Notes: generated from the sequence alone by a model not told the origin. A DNA stretch of 64,000 bases from Streptomyces pyxinicus (GCF_024753135.1 NZ_JANUGP010000033.1:1-64000), one strand, 5' to 3'; shown: positions 31,957 through 42,283, counted from the first letter of the stretch. Numbers and translations: made by a program.

Positions 31957-33545
31957 GCCTCGCCCCCGGCCCGCCGCACCAGGTGCCGCGTGTAGGCGTC
32001 CGGAGTGAAGAACTGCGGCAACTCCCCTTGCAGCGCGCCCCGTTCGAACAGTGCGCGGATCTCCTCCACCGGCGCCCACGGATACTCCGCCCCCACCGCG
32101 TCGATCTCGGCGTCCAGCAGCTCCAGCACGGTCCCCCGCTCGATCACCCGATGCCGCAGCCACTGCCAGAGCTGCACACGCGCGATCTCGGCGGTCGCCG
32201 CGTCCTCCATGAGCCCGTCCAGCGCGACGGCGCCCTGCCCGCGCAGCCAGGCGGCGAAGTACCGCACCGCGACAGCCACGTTGGTGCGTACCCCGTCCGG
32301 AGTGGGCGGCCCGCTGATCCGGCGGACGGACAGCAGGTCGGCCGGGCCCACCTCCACGTCGTCCCGGGTCCGGTCCAGTTGGTGGGGCCGGTCGCCGAGC
32401 ACGCCGTCGAAGACCTCGCGGCAGACCGGCACCAGCGCCGGATGCGCCACCCAGGAGCCGTCGAAGCCGTCCTCGGCCTCCCGTTCCTTGTCCAGGCGGA
32501 CGGTGGCGAACGCGGCCTCGTTCGCCACCGGGTCCCGGCCGGGGACCTGGGCGGCCATGCCGCCGATGGCGTGCGCCCCGCGCTTGTGGCAGGTGCGGAC
32601 CAGGAGTTCGGTGTAGGCCCGCAGGAACGGGGCGGACATGGTGACCTTCGCGCGGTCGGGCAGGAGGAAGTCGGTGCGGTGTCCAAAGGTCTTGATCAGA
32701 CTGAACAGGTAGTCCCAGCGGCCCGCGTTGAGCCCCGCGCCGTGCTCGCGCAGCTCGTAGAGGATCTCCTCCATCTCGAACGCGGCGGTGATCGTCTCGA
32801 TGAGGACGGTGGCGCGGACGGTACCGCGCGGGATGTCCAGCAGCTCCTGCGCCAGCAGGAAGACGTCGTTCCACAGCCGGGCCTCGTAGCGGTTCTCCAG
32901 CTTCGGCAGGGAGAAGTACGGGCCGTGGCCGGCGTCGAGCTGCCGCCGCGCGCAGTGGAAGAAGTACAGCCCGAAGTCGACGAGCGCGGCGGGCACGGGC
33001 CGGCCGCCGTACTCCAGGTGCTCCTCGTCCAGGTGCCAGCCCCGGGGCCGTACGACGATGGTGGCGAGACGTTCCCCGAGCCGGTACTCCCTGCCCTCGG
33101 GCGTGGTGAAGTCGATCCGGCGCTCGATGGCGTCGAGCAGGTTGAGCTGGCCGCCGACGACGTTGTCCCACAGGGGTGCGGTGGCGTCCTCGAAGTCCGC
33201 CATCCACACCTGGGCACCGGAGTTGAGCGCGTTGACGGTCATCCGGCGGTCGGGCGGACCGGTGATCTCCACCCGCCGGTCGGTCAGGCCCGGCGCGGGC
33301 GGCGCCACCCGCCAGCGCGGGTCGTCGCGCACGGCCGAGGTGACCATGGGGAAGTCCAGCGGGGTGCCGGCCGCCAGCCGCAGCACCTGCCGGCGGCGCT
33401 CCTTCAGCAGATCCAGGCGGCGCGACGCGAAAGCCTCGACGAGCCGGCCGACGAAGTCGAGGGCGGCGGGGGTGAGGATCTCGTCGTGCCGGTGACCGGG
33501 GGCGGCGAGGACGCGGACGGTGCCGGGCGGGGCGATCGTGGTCAT
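31953..33545 (-). CDS. aceB: Malate synthase A
   Basis: 530 residues, right for the A isoform. It condenses glyoxylate with acetyl-CoA to malate. Visible family features: WMADFEDATAPLW, a TIM-barrel with YFSLPKLENRYEARLW and VLIETITAAFEMEEILYEL (acidic metal and catalytic residues), HAIGGMAAQVPGRD and LDGLMEDAATAEI (catalytic Asp region near the C-terminus). The ATG at 33543-33545 has a CAGGAGAACCC site. It lies between isocitrate lyase (upstream) and the hydroxyacyl-CoA dehydrogenase (downstream, ATGA overlap) in one apparent operon. Confidence 0.95.
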   Translation of the reverse strand: MTTIAPPGTVRVLAAPGHRHDEILTPAALDFVGRLVEAFASRRLDLLKERRRQVLRLAAGTPLDFPMVTSAVRDDPRWRVAPPAPGLTDRRVEITGPPDRRMTVNALNSGAQVWMADFEDATAPLWDNVVGGQLNLLDAIERRIDFTTPEGREYRLGERLATIVVRPRGWHLDEEHLEYGGRPVPAALVDFGLYFFHCARRQLDAGHGPYFSLPKLENRYEARLWNDVFLLAQELLDIPRGTVRATVLIETITAAFEMEEILYELREHGAGLNAGRWDYLFSLIKTFGHRTDFLLPDRAKVTMSAPFLRAYTELLVRTCHKRGAHAIGGMAAQVPGRDPVANEAAFATVRLDKEREAEDGFDGSWVAHPALVPVCREVFDGVLGDRPHQLDRTRDDVEVGPADLLSVRRISGPPTPDGVRTNVAVAVRYFAAWLRGQGAVALDGLMEDAATAEIARVQLWQWLRHRVIERGTVLELLDAEIDAVGAEYPWAPVEEIRALFERGALQGELPQFFTPDAYTRHLVRRAGGEA

Positions 33546-33645
33546 CGGGTTCTCCTGGGTGGGGGAGCGGGGCGGAGACGGAAAGGGCACGGCCGCCGCC
33601 GGTCCGTGCCCGACGAGGGGGCGGACCGGCGGGCGTCGGAGCGCT

Positions 33646-34929
<1,284 letters not shown>

Positions 34930-35171
34930 GACTGTCACCGTCTCCTCGGTCTGTGGCGGCTGCCAATGTCCCCGTCCGGGTGGAACGGGGGTGGCACTGT
35001 GTGTCGTAGAGCTGGGTACGGCCCGCCGTCATCCGGTGGGACGGAGGTGAGCAACGCTGCCGTGCGCGGCCTCCACCGTCCCGGGGTCGTACGACGTCAG
35101 GGCGTGAGTCGTGGCCCGGGTGCGGAAGTCGGCCGCCGGGTGGCCGGCGGGCCGTAGGACGACTGTGACAT

Positions 35172-35186
35172 TGGCACTGAGTGCCA
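35172..35186. promoter_or_regulatory. Inverted repeat in the aceA/regulator gap
   Basis: Perfect TGGCAC-TGA-GTGCCA palindrome. The 377-base gap 34930-35306 has no gene; it holds this element and the direct repeats at 35202-35241. Confidence 0.5.
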
Positions 35187-35201
35187 TCAACCGTGGAGTG
35201 T

Positions 35202-35241
35202 TGCCAAGTTCTGCGCATCTTGCGCCCGCCGTCTGCCAAGT
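35202..35241. promoter_or_regulatory. Direct repeats, probable RamB-like sites
   Basis: TGCCAAGT followed by (T)CTGCG occurs at 35202-35209 and again at 35234-35241, 32 bases apart (about three helical turns). Position before the regulator start and divergent from aceA suggests auto- and cross-control. Assignment to the regulator is inferred. Confidence 0.5.
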
Positions 35242-35306
35242 CTGCGAAGGGTGCGCCGACGCCGTGCTCGCGTACGCTGTCCGGACGCGGACACGGAGGG
35301 GCGCGC

Positions 35307-36713
35307 GTGGGCAAGACGTATGCGGGGGCACGGCTGCGCGGGCTGCGCGAGGAACGGCGGATGAGCCAGGCGGAACTGGCCCGGGTGCTCGCCATCTCGC
35401 CGAGCTACCTGAACCAGATGGAGCACGACTCCCGGCCGCTGACCGTGCCGGTGCTGCGACGGCTGACCGAGGCGTTCGGCGTGGACCCGGCCTTCTTCTC
35501 CGAGCGGGACACCACCCGGCTGCTCGCGGACCTGCGCGAGGCCCTTGCCGGGGAACTCGCCGAGGCCCGGGTCTCCGCCGCCGACCTCGCGGACCTCGCC
35601 GGCCGGCTGCCCGCCGTCGCCCGGGTCCTCGTCGACCTCGGCCGGCGCAACCAGGCACTGGCCGAACGCCTCGCCGGGGCCGCGGAGGGCCGCGGCGCCG
35701 ACCCCGCACAGCCCCGCTCGCCCCACGAGGAGGTCCGGGACTTCTTCTACCGCCGCCGGAACTACCTGCACGACACCGACCTCGCCGCCGAAGGCCTCGC
35801 CGAGGAGGCCGGCATCCGCCCCGGCGAGGTCGTCCGGGCCCTGGCCGGCCGCCTCGCCGACCGGCACGGCGTCCGGCTGTCCGACGACGCCGGCGACCAC
35901 CTGCACCACTACGACGCGGTGACCCGCACCCTGCACCTGTCCGGCCGGCTGCGGCCCGGCCAGCGCGCGTTCCGCGCCGCCACCCAGCTCGCGCTGCTCG
36001 AACACGGCGCCGAACTCGACCGGTTGGCCGCCGAGGACTTCGCCCCCGGCTCGCCCGCCCACACCCTGGCCCGCATCGGCATCGCCAACTACTTCGCGGC
36101 GGCGCTGATCCTGCCGTACCGGGCCTTCCACACGGCGGCCGAGGAGGCGCGCTACGACATCGAGCGTCTCACCGACCGCTACGGACTGGGCTACGAGACC
36201 GTCTGCCACCGGCTGAGCACGCTGCAACGCCCCCGGCTGCGCGGAGTTCCCTTCTCCTTCGTCCGGGTGGACCGGGCGGGCAACCTGTCCAAGCGACAGT
36301 CGGCGACCGGGTTCCACTTCTCGCGGGCCGGCGGCACCTGCCCGCTGTGGAACGTCTACGAGGCGTTCGCCGCCCCCGGCCGCATCCACGTCCAGCTCGC
36401 CGAAATGCCCGACCGCGAACGCTACTTGTGGACCGCCCGCGCCGTCATCCGGCACCGCGGCGGCTGGGGCGAACCCGGCAAGACCTACGCCGTCGGCCTC
36501 GGCTGCGAGGTGCGGCACGCCCACCGCCTCGTCTACTCCGACGGGCTCGACCTCGCCAGCCCCACCGCCGCCACCCCCATCGGCATGGGCTGCCGCGTCT
36601 GCGACCGCCCCGCCTGCCCCCAGCGCGCGGCACCACCGCTCGGGCGCCCGCTGCGGATCGACCAGAACACCGGCACCTTCGCGCCGTACCCGATGGCCGA
36701 CGAACCGGCCTGA
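35307..36713 (+). CDS. RamB/ScfR-like XRE regulator of acetate metabolism
   Basis: 468 residues. An N-terminal XRE helix-turn-helix (about residues 5-62: LREERRMSQAELARVLAIS, PSYLNQMEHDSRPLT) is followed by a zinc-peptidase-like (ImmA/IrrE-type) middle part (FRAATQLALLEHGAELD) and a C-terminal short-chain-fatty-acyl regulator domain with a Cys cluster (GCRVCDRPACPQ). This is the architecture of RamB, which controls glyoxylate-cycle genes in Corynebacterium and Mycobacterium. The GTG at 35307 has a GGAGG site. Divergent from aceA, its likely target. Confidence 0.88.
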   Translation: MGKTYAGARLRGLREERRMSQAELARVLAISPSYLNQMEHDSRPLTVPVLRRLTEAFGVDPAFFSERDTTRLLADLREALAGELAEARVSAADLADLAGRLPAVARVLVDLGRRNQALAERLAGAAEGRGADPAQPRSPHEEVRDFFYRRRNYLHDTDLAAEGLAEEAGIRPGEVVRALAGRLADRHGVRLSDDAGDHLHHYDAVTRTLHLSGRLRPGQRAFRAATQLALLEHGAELDRLAAEDFAPGSPAHTLARIGIANYFAAALILPYRAFHTAAEEARYDIERLTDRYGLGYETVCHRLSTLQRPRLRGVPFSFVRVDRAGNLSKRQSATGFHFSRAGGTCPLWNVYEAFAAPGRIHVQLAEMPDRERYLWTARAVIRHRGGWGEPGKTYAVGLGCEVRHAHRLVYSDGLDLASPTAATPIGMGCRVCDRPACPQRAAPPLGRPLRIDQNTGTFAPYPMADEPA

Positions 36714-36787
36714 GGCGGGCGCCCGACGCGGGGTGCGGCGGGCGCCCGACGGGGAGCGCGTGGGAGCCGTCCCGGGGCCGACGCCGG

Positions 36788-38011
36788 TCAGCCGGCCGCG
36801 CCGTAGTCGGGCAGCACCAGCCCGGAGTGCGCCGTACGCCCCTCCTCCGCGCCGGCCGTCACCAGGGCCCGCGCCTGGGCGCCAGGCTCCCGCAACACCG
36901 CGTTGCGGGCCTCCAGTTGCTCGCGGGTGGTCGGTGTGACCACGGTGCCGCCGCTGGTGGCCAGCGCCTGGTTGCGCTCGGCGAAGGGCCGCATCCGGCG
37001 CTCGTACGCGGCGAAGGCCTCCTCGTGGCCGGCGTGCGTGGCCAGCTCGCCGGCCAGGACGTAGGCGCCCACCAGCGCGACGCTCGACCCCTGCCCGGAC
37101 AGGAACGAGGTGGCGTGCGCGGCGTCACCGGCCAGGGCCACCCGGCCGTGTGACCACTTGGGCAGGTGGATCTGGCTGACGATGTCGAAGAACAGGTCGT
37201 CGGCCTCCCGCATCGCCGCCACCAGGCGCGGCAGGTGCCACACCCGCTCCGGGAAGCGGGCCGTCACCAGGTCGCGCTGCGCCCCCGGGTCGCGGAACGC
37301 CTCGAAGGGCGGCGTCTCGCGGGTGAAGGTGAGGAAGCCGTGCACCCGCTCGGACGGCTCGTGGGCGTACAGCGCCGCGCTGCGGCCCGGCTCGTTCCAG
37401 ATCACGGCCTCGTGCCCCAGGCCGAATTCGTTCGGCAGGGTGAAGCCCGCGAAGACGTGCCCGAGGTAGTGGTGGAAGGGCTCCTCGGGTCCGAACACCA
37501 GGCGCCGCGTGTTCGAGTGAAGTCCGTCCGCCCCGATGACGAGGTCGAAGGTGCGGCGGGCGCCGCTGTCGAACGCGACGTGCACGGCGTCGCCGTCGTC
37601 GTCCAGGGTGGCGATGGAGTCCCCGAAGAGGAACTCGACCCGGTCGCGCAGCGGGGTGTACAGCGCGTCGGCCAGGTCGCCGCGCCGGACCTCCAGGTCG
37701 AGGCCGGCCGTGCCGCCGGTCATCTGCTCGGGCGCCAGCGAGCCGACCGTCTCACCGGCCGCGTCGAGGAACGTGACACGCTGGGTGTCGACGTGCGCGG
37801 CCCGCAGCCGCGGCAGCAGGCCCATGCGGTCGACGGCCTCGCGGGCGGTGCCGCGTATGTCGATGGCGTAGCCGCCGCCGCGCACGGTCGCGGCCTTCTC
37901 CACGACGGTGACCTCGAAGCCGTAGCGGTCGAGCCAGTGGGCGAGCGCGGGGCCGGCGATGCTCGCCCCGGAGATCAGGACGCGGCGAGCGGGACGGAAG
38001 GTGCGGGACAT
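36788..38011 (-). CDS. FAD-dependent monooxygenase (PHBH fold)
   Basis: 407 residues. N-terminal FAD motif VLISGASIAGPALAHWL (GxSxxG variant), DG motif VIGADGLHSNTRR (about residues 160-172), and GD motif RVALAGDAAHATSFLSGQG (about 285-303). This is the aromatic-hydroxylase group A layout, similar to Tet(X)-like and polyketide-tailoring oxygenases. The ATG at 38009-38011 is chosen because the FAD motif follows. It is divergent from a MarR gene with paired repeats between them and so is probably MarR-controlled. Confidence 0.87.
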   Translation of the reverse strand: MSRTFRPARRVLISGASIAGPALAHWLDRYGFEVTVVEKAATVRGGGYAIDIRGTAREAVDRMGLLPRLRAAHVDTQRVTFLDAAGETVGSLAPEQMTGGTAGLDLEVRRGDLADALYTPLRDRVEFLFGDSIATLDDDGDAVHVAFDSGARRTFDLVIGADGLHSNTRRLVFGPEEPFHHYLGHVFAGFTLPNEFGLGHEAVIWNEPGRSAALYAHEPSERVHGFLTFTRETPPFEAFRDPGAQRDLVTARFPERVWHLPRLVAAMREADDLFFDIVSQIHLPKWSHGRVALAGDAAHATSFLSGQGSSVALVGAYVLAGELATHAGHEEAFAAYERRMRPFAERNQALATSGGTVVTPTTREQLEARNAVLREPGAQARALVTAGAEEGRTAHSGLVLPDYGAAG

Positions 38012-38041
38012 GGTGGATCCATCCTTTCGATGGAAGATGCC

Positions 38042-38122
38042 TACCTTAGGTATCCTTGCAGAGGCCGCGCGGCGGTGGCCGACGCGAACCGTCCCCACCA
38101 ATATAGATAACTAACTCAGGTA
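38042..38122. promoter_or_regulatory. MarR operator pair
   Basis: TACCTTAGGTA (38042-38052, palindromic about its centre) and the related TAACTCAGGTA (38112-38122) sit on either side of the divergent promoters; both share the AGGTAT half. Binding by the MarR at 38139 is inferred. Confidence 0.5.
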
Positions 38123-38138
38123 TGTAAATGGAGGTGCC

Positions 38139-38645
38139 ATGACCCCCGAGTCCCCCGGGGCGTCCGGACCGGAGACTCCCCACTCCGAACTGCTCACCGT
38201 GCTGCCCCGGATCACCCAGCTCAGCGCCGCCTTCAGCAAGGGCCGCCTCGTCGAGCGTGCCGTCGAGGCGGCCGGACTCGCCCTCGACCGGCCCGCGATC
38301 GGCGTCCTGGTGTCCGTGCGCACGGCCGACGGGCCGCTGCGGATCGGCGAGATCGCCGAGCGCATGCAGGTCGTCGGCCCCCACATCACCCGTCAGGTCC
38401 AGGCCCTGGAGAAGCGCGGCCTGGTACGGCGCGTCGCGGACCCGCACGACCGCCGCGCCAGCCTCATCGAACCCACCGAGGCCGGCCGGGAGGCGGCCGA
38501 CCGGTACGTGACCTCCATCCTCGGCTGGTTCGCAGACGCGCTCGCCGACTGGCCCCCGCAGGACCGCGACGACCTCGCCCGCCTCCTGACCCGCCTCGCC
38601 GACGACGTGACGGCCCGGCTGGCCCGGCTGGAGGACGAGGACTGA
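38139..38645 (+). CDS. MarR-family transcriptional regulator
   Basis: 168 residues. Winged helix-turn-helix at about residues 45-115: GLALDRPAIGVLVSV, MQVVGPHITRQVQALEKRGLV and the wing PHDRRASLIEPTEAG. A GGAGG site precedes the ATG by 5 bases. Divergent from the monooxygenase gene. The ligand may be the monooxygenase substrate. Confidence 0.88.
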   Translation: MTPESPGASGPETPHSELLTVLPRITQLSAAFSKGRLVERAVEAAGLALDRPAIGVLVSVRTADGPLRIGEIAERMQVVGPHITRQVQALEKRGLVRRVADPHDRRASLIEPTEAGREAADRYVTSILGWFADALADWPPQDRDDLARLLTRLADDVTARLARLEDED

Positions 38646-38656
38646 ACACCGGACCG

Positions 38657-38676
38657 GCGGGGCCCCGGGGCCCCGC
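38657..38676. terminator. Bidirectional hairpin terminator
   Basis: A perfect 20-base GC palindrome lies between the convergent marR and acetyltransferase genes. Confidence 0.6.
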
Positions 38677-38684
38677 TACAGGCG

Positions 38685-39335
38685 TCAGGCGGGCGCGAGT
38701 TGGGGAGCGGCGGCCTCCAACTCGGCGATGCTGCCCGACATGATCGTGCGCACGTGCTCGGTGATGTGCTCCACCGGCCAGTCCCACCACGCCACCGCCA
38801 GCAGCCGGGCGATGTCCCCGTCGTCGTACCGGGTGCGGATCAGCCGCGCCGGATTGCCGCCCACGATCCCGTAGTCGGGCACGTCGCAGGTGACCACGGC
38901 GCCGGTGGCGACGATCGCGCCGTGGCCGATCCGCACCCCGGGCATCACCGTCGCGCCGTTGCCGATCCAGACGTCGTGGCCGACGACCGTGTCCCCGCGC
39001 CCCGGCAGGCCCGTCAGCAGGTCGAAGTGCTCGGACCAGGAGCCGCCCATCACGGGGAAGGGGAACGTCGAGGGGCCGTCCATCCGGTGGTTGGCGCCGT
39101 TCATGATGAACCGCGTCCCGGTGCCCAGCGCGCAGAACCTGCCGATGACCAGCTTCTCCGGCCCGCGGTGGTAGAGCACGTTACGCGTCTCGAAGGCGGT
39201 CGGGTCGTCCGGGTCGTCGTAACAGGAGAACTCCCCGACCTCGATCAGCGGAGACCGCACAAGGGGCTTGAGCAGCACCACCCGGGGCTGCCCGGGCATC
39301 GGACGGAGGACGGTGGGGTCGGCGGGCACAGGCAT
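38685..39335 (-). CDS. Vat/CatB-type xenobiotic acetyltransferase
   Basis: 216 residues, the usual length for streptogramin (Vat) and CatB chloramphenicol acetyltransferases. Left-handed beta-helix hexapeptide repeats run from about residue 60 to 165 (VIGRFCALGTG, VWIGNGATVMPGVRIGHGAIVATGAVV). The active-site His is in FIMNGANHRMDG and the FPFPVMGG loop is typical of Vat. It acetylates a hydroxyl of an antibiotic-like acceptor with acetyl-CoA. Chromosomal relatives are common in streptomycetes, so actual resistance is not shown. Confidence 0.88.
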   Translation of the reverse strand: MPVPADPTVLRPMPGQPRVVLLKPLVRSPLIEVGEFSCYDDPDDPTAFETRNVLYHRGPEKLVIGRFCALGTGTRFIMNGANHRMDGPSTFPFPVMGGSWSEHFDLLTGLPGRGDTVVGHDVWIGNGATVMPGVRIGHGAIVATGAVVTCDVPDYGIVGGNPARLIRTRYDDGDIARLLAVAWWDWPVEHITEHVRTIMSGSIAELEAAAPQLAPA

Positions 39336-39489
39336 GCGGGGTGTTCCTCAATCGGTGATGGATCCGTGTCCCCCCATGATCGCGGCACCGCCGCGCCGAT
39401 CCGGGACTCCCGCGCGGTGTGCCGTCCCGGCCGGCCCCCGAAATACTGGGAGAAGAGGACGACCGCTGCCGTCGGAAGGGGCGGAGGCG

Positions 39490-40512
39490 ATGACGACACC
39501 GATGATGCGGGCCTGGTCCGTGGTGCGGCCCGGGCCGGTCGAAGGGGACCCGCTGCGCCTCGTGGAGCGGCCGGTTCCGGTGCCCGGACCGGACGAACTG
39601 CTGGTCCGGGTACGGGCCTGCGGAGTGTGCCGCACCGATCTGCACGTCACCGAGGGCGACCTGCCGGTACGCCGGGCCGGGGTGACCCCCGGGCACGAGG
39701 TGGCCGGCGAGGTCGCGGCGGCCGGCCCCGGTGCGGACGGCTTTTCGGTGGGTGACCGCGTGGGCGTGGCGTGGCTGCGCCGGACCGACGGGGTGTGCGC
39801 CTACTGCGCCCGGGGCGCCGAGAACCTCTGCCCGCGCTCGCGCTACACCGGCTGGGACGCCGACGGCGGCTACGCCGAGTACACCACCGTCCCGGCCGGC
39901 TACGCCTACCGGCTGCCCGACGCCGTGCCCGACGTGGCGGCGGCACCCCTGCTCTGTGCCGGGATCATCGGGTTCCGGGCACTGCGCCGCACCGGACTGC
40001 CGGCGGGCGGCCGGCTCGGCCTGTACGGCTTCGGGGGCAGCGCCCACCTGTGCGCGCAGGTGGCCCTCGCCGAGGGCGCGACCGTGCACGTCGTCACCCG
40101 GGAGCCGGCCGCCCGGGAACTCGCCCGCCGGCTGGGCGCGGCCTCCGCGGTCGACCTGCGCGAGCCGCCGCCGGAGCCGCTGGACGCCGCGATCCTGTTC
40201 GCCCCGGCCGGCGACCTGGTCCCGGTGGCGCTGCGCGCCCTCGACCGGGGCGGGGTGCTGGCGCTCGCGGGCATCCACCGCAGCGACGTACCTCCGCTGC
40301 GCTACGAGACCGACCTGTTCTACGAGAAGGAACTGCGCAGCGTCACCGCCAACACCCGTGCGGACGGACGGGAGTTCCTCACCCTGGCGGCCCGCTACGG
40401 GGTACGGGCGACCACGCATCCCTATCCGCTCACCGAGGCGCCCCGGGCCCTGCGGGACCTCAAGGCCGGCCGCTTCGACGGGGCGGCGGTCCTCGTGACC
40501 GACCCGGACTGA
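39490..40512 (+). CDS. Zinc-dependent alcohol dehydrogenase
   Basis: 340 residues, medium-chain dehydrogenase. Catalytic zinc ligands are in GVCRTDLHVTEGD and TPGHEVAGEV; the structural zinc lobe is VCAYCARGAENLC. The nucleotide fold is marked by LGLYGFGGSAHLCAQVA. The closest known group is the actinobacterial AdhA-like zinc alcohol dehydrogenase with FYEKELRSVTANTR near the C-terminus. A GGAGG site precedes the ATG at 39490. Natural substrate unknown. Confidence 0.88.
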   Translation: MTTPMMRAWSVVRPGPVEGDPLRLVERPVPVPGPDELLVRVRACGVCRTDLHVTEGDLPVRRAGVTPGHEVAGEVAAAGPGADGFSVGDRVGVAWLRRTDGVCAYCARGAENLCPRSRYTGWDADGGYAEYTTVPAGYAYRLPDAVPDVAAAPLLCAGIIGFRALRRTGLPAGGRLGLYGFGGSAHLCAQVALAEGATVHVVTREPAARELARRLGAASAVDLREPPPEPLDAAILFAPAGDLVPVALRALDRGGVLALAGIHRSDVPPLRYETDLFYEKELRSVTANTRADGREFLTLAARYGVRATTHPYPLTEAPRALRDLKAGRFDGAAVLVTDPD

Positions 40513-40582
40513 CCCGGCCGGCCACGACGACCTCGCTGGCTTGGTGCGGCGTACGCCTCCCGGAAGGGGGAGGGACGGGGGC

Positions 40583-40804
40583 CTACCGGTCCCCGCTCTC
40601 CGGTCCCGGCGTCCCGGACGTACGCGGGGACGCCTGCTGGAGGCGGTCGATCATCCGGGAGGCGTCGGCCTTCGTGAGGCTCTCGGGGACCTCTTCGCCC
40701 GCTTCGCGTGCCAGGGTGCGCAGGTAACTCAGCTGCGGACCGGTCGCCGGCTCGTCGCCGGTCGCCCAGTCACGCACGTCCTTGCTCGGGTTCGCTTCGC
40801 TCAT
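40583..40804 (-). CDS. DUF3072 small protein
   Basis: 73 residues. The central TGPQLSYLRTLAREAGEEVP and LTKADASRMIDRLQ match the small DUF3072 family. It has no signal peptide or membrane segment. Such proteins are found singly in many actinobacteria, often near stress genes. Function unknown. It is divergent from the 102-residue protein at 40913. Confidence 0.75.
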   Translation of the reverse strand: MSEANPSKDVRDWATGDEPATGPQLSYLRTLAREAGEEVPESLTKADASRMIDRLQQASPRTSGTPGPESGDR

Positions 40805-40912
40805 GGCTCACGGCTACCCACGACCGCCGCTTCGACGCGGCCGACGCGGCACGCGGTGATGCGGCCGTGCCGGTGCCGTGTCGTGCGGAGCCGGTGGGGA
40901 ACCCGGCCCGGC

Positions 40913-41221
40913 ATGGCAGTACACGAATCTCGTAATTCCCCACGAAACGACCGGGAGGTCGTCACCCGGCTGCTTCCGGTCTGGCTGGAGGAGATGGAGC
41001 GGCACGACCCCGGCGCCGCCGAGCGCGCCCGGGAGGGCTGGGAGAGCGGCGCCCTGTCCGAGGACGCCGCGCAGGACCTGGCCACCTGGGTGACGGCGCG
41101 CGTCACCGACACCGGTTTCAACGACGAGGAAGGGCCCCGGGTCGACGGTCCCGCCCGCATCACGCCGGCCGACAAGGAGAGCCTGCACCGGTGGCTCGCG
41201 GCCCACGGTCACCACATCTGA
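40913..41221 (+). CDS. Small acidic hypothetical protein
   Basis: 102 residues, highly charged, soluble. LLPVWLEEMERHDPGAAERA and a final ADKESLHRWLAAHGHHI suggest an all-helical fold. I do not recognise the family. It is followed at 41310 by an SRPBCC protein on the same strand. The ATG at 40913 is the first after an upstream GC-rich stretch; no strong ribosome-binding site is visible. Confidence 0.55.
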   Translation: MAVHESRNSPRNDREVVTRLLPVWLEEMERHDPGAAERAREGWESGALSEDAAQDLATWVTARVTDTGFNDEEGPRVDGPARITPADKESLHRWLAAHGHHI

Positions 41222-41309
41222 ACCGGGAGCACTGTCATGCCTCCTCGGCGTGCCATGATTGCTACTCGCCAGTAGGACGTCCTTTGGCCCCCGACCGGGA
41301 GGCGGCAGC

Positions 41310-41825
41310 ATGCCCCGACTGTTCACCGTGAGCGACAGCATCGTCATCGGTGTCCCGCCCGAACACGCCTACCGGGCGGTGAGCCGCCCCGGTGACATGG
41401 GCCGGTGGAGTCCGGAGAACCTCGGGACGACGGACGACTCGCCGACGGGACCGGTCTCGCCGGGCACCACGTTCGTCGGGCGCAACAAACGCGGGCGCTT
41501 CCGCTGGGTGACCCGGTGCACCGTCACGGCGGCGGAACCGGGCCGGTACTTCGCCTTCCGGGTGCACGCCATCGGCGTCGACCGGCCGCGGCTACGGGGG
41601 CCCATCGCCACCTGGGAGTACCGCTTCGAACCGGAGGGCGACGGCACCCGGGTGACCGAGACCTGGACCGACGACCGGCGCTCGTGGCCGGCCCCCGCCG
41701 CCCAGGTCTTCGACCGGATCGTCACCGCGGGCCGCACCTTCGCCGACTTCCAGGCGAGGAACATCCGCGCCACCCTGCGCAACCTCAAGCGGGAACTGGA
41801 GCGCGAGGCGGACGCCGCGGTCTGA
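41310..41825 (+). CDS. SRPBCC (START-like) ligand-binding protein
   Basis: 171 residues. The polyketide-cyclase/SRPBCC fold shows as SIVIGVPPEHAYRAVSRPGDMGRWSPENL, a glycine-turn with RWVTRCTVTAAEPGR, ATWEYRFEPEGDGTRVTETW and a long C-terminal helix. The family binds hydrophobic ligands. A GGGAGG site precedes the ATG. It may be co-transcribed with the small genes on either side. Confidence 0.8.
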   Translation: MPRLFTVSDSIVIGVPPEHAYRAVSRPGDMGRWSPENLGTTDDSPTGPVSPGTTFVGRNKRGRFRWVTRCTVTAAEPGRYFAFRVHAIGVDRPRLRGPIATWEYRFEPEGDGTRVTETWTDDRRSWPAPAAQVFDRIVTAGRTFADFQARNIRATLRNLKRELEREADAAV

Positions 41826-41944
41826 GCGTCGTACCCGGAGCCGGCAGGCGTGAAGCTGCGCGGCGGGCGGCCCGCCCGCACGATGGAGGCGCGGCCCGCC
41901 GCCCGCGCGGGACCGGAGGGGGCCGGGACGGGAAGCGAGGCGGT

Positions 41945-42283
41945 ATGGACGACACCGAGCGGAAAGAGACCTGGGACGAGTTCCGCGAGCTGGTGAACAT
42001 GACACCGGCTCAGCTGGACACGTGGCTGGACACCGACGAGTCGCGCGGCGCCGGTCAGCACCAGGGCGGGGGCGAGTCCACCGGGCACGCGTCCGGGCGC
42101 CGGATCACCGAGATCCTGCGGGCTAGGAAGGGCGACCTCTCGGACGACGACTACCGGCACATGCGCAAGGTCGTCGGCTACGTCCGCCGCCATCTGGCCC
42201 AGCGCCCGGACGGGGACGTGCGCGACACCCGATGGCGGTACTCCCTCATGAACTGGGGCCATGATCCGCTGGCCGGTGACTGA
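41945..42283 (+). CDS. DUF3140 small protein
   Basis: 112 residues. WDEFRELVNMTPAQLDTWL, SGRRITEILRARKGDLSDDDYRHMRKVVGYV and the C-terminal DTRWRYSLMNWGHDP are the DUF3140 pattern. It is a cytoplasmic, charged protein of unknown function, often found with stress or DNA-binding genes. The ATG at 41945 is preceded by a GGAAGCGAGGCGG purine stretch. Confidence 0.8.
   Translation: MDDTERKETWDEFRELVNMTPAQLDTWLDTDESRGAGQHQGGGESTGHASGRRITEILRARKGDLSDDDYRHMRKVVGYVRRHLAQRPDGDVRDTRWRYSLMNWGHDPLAGD

Noticed and set aside
36715..36751. Two copies of GCGGGCGCCCGACG after the RamB-like gene
   Set aside because: A short GC-rich repeat at a convergent gene end; it may aid termination but gives no clear hairpin and is weak evidence for anything else.
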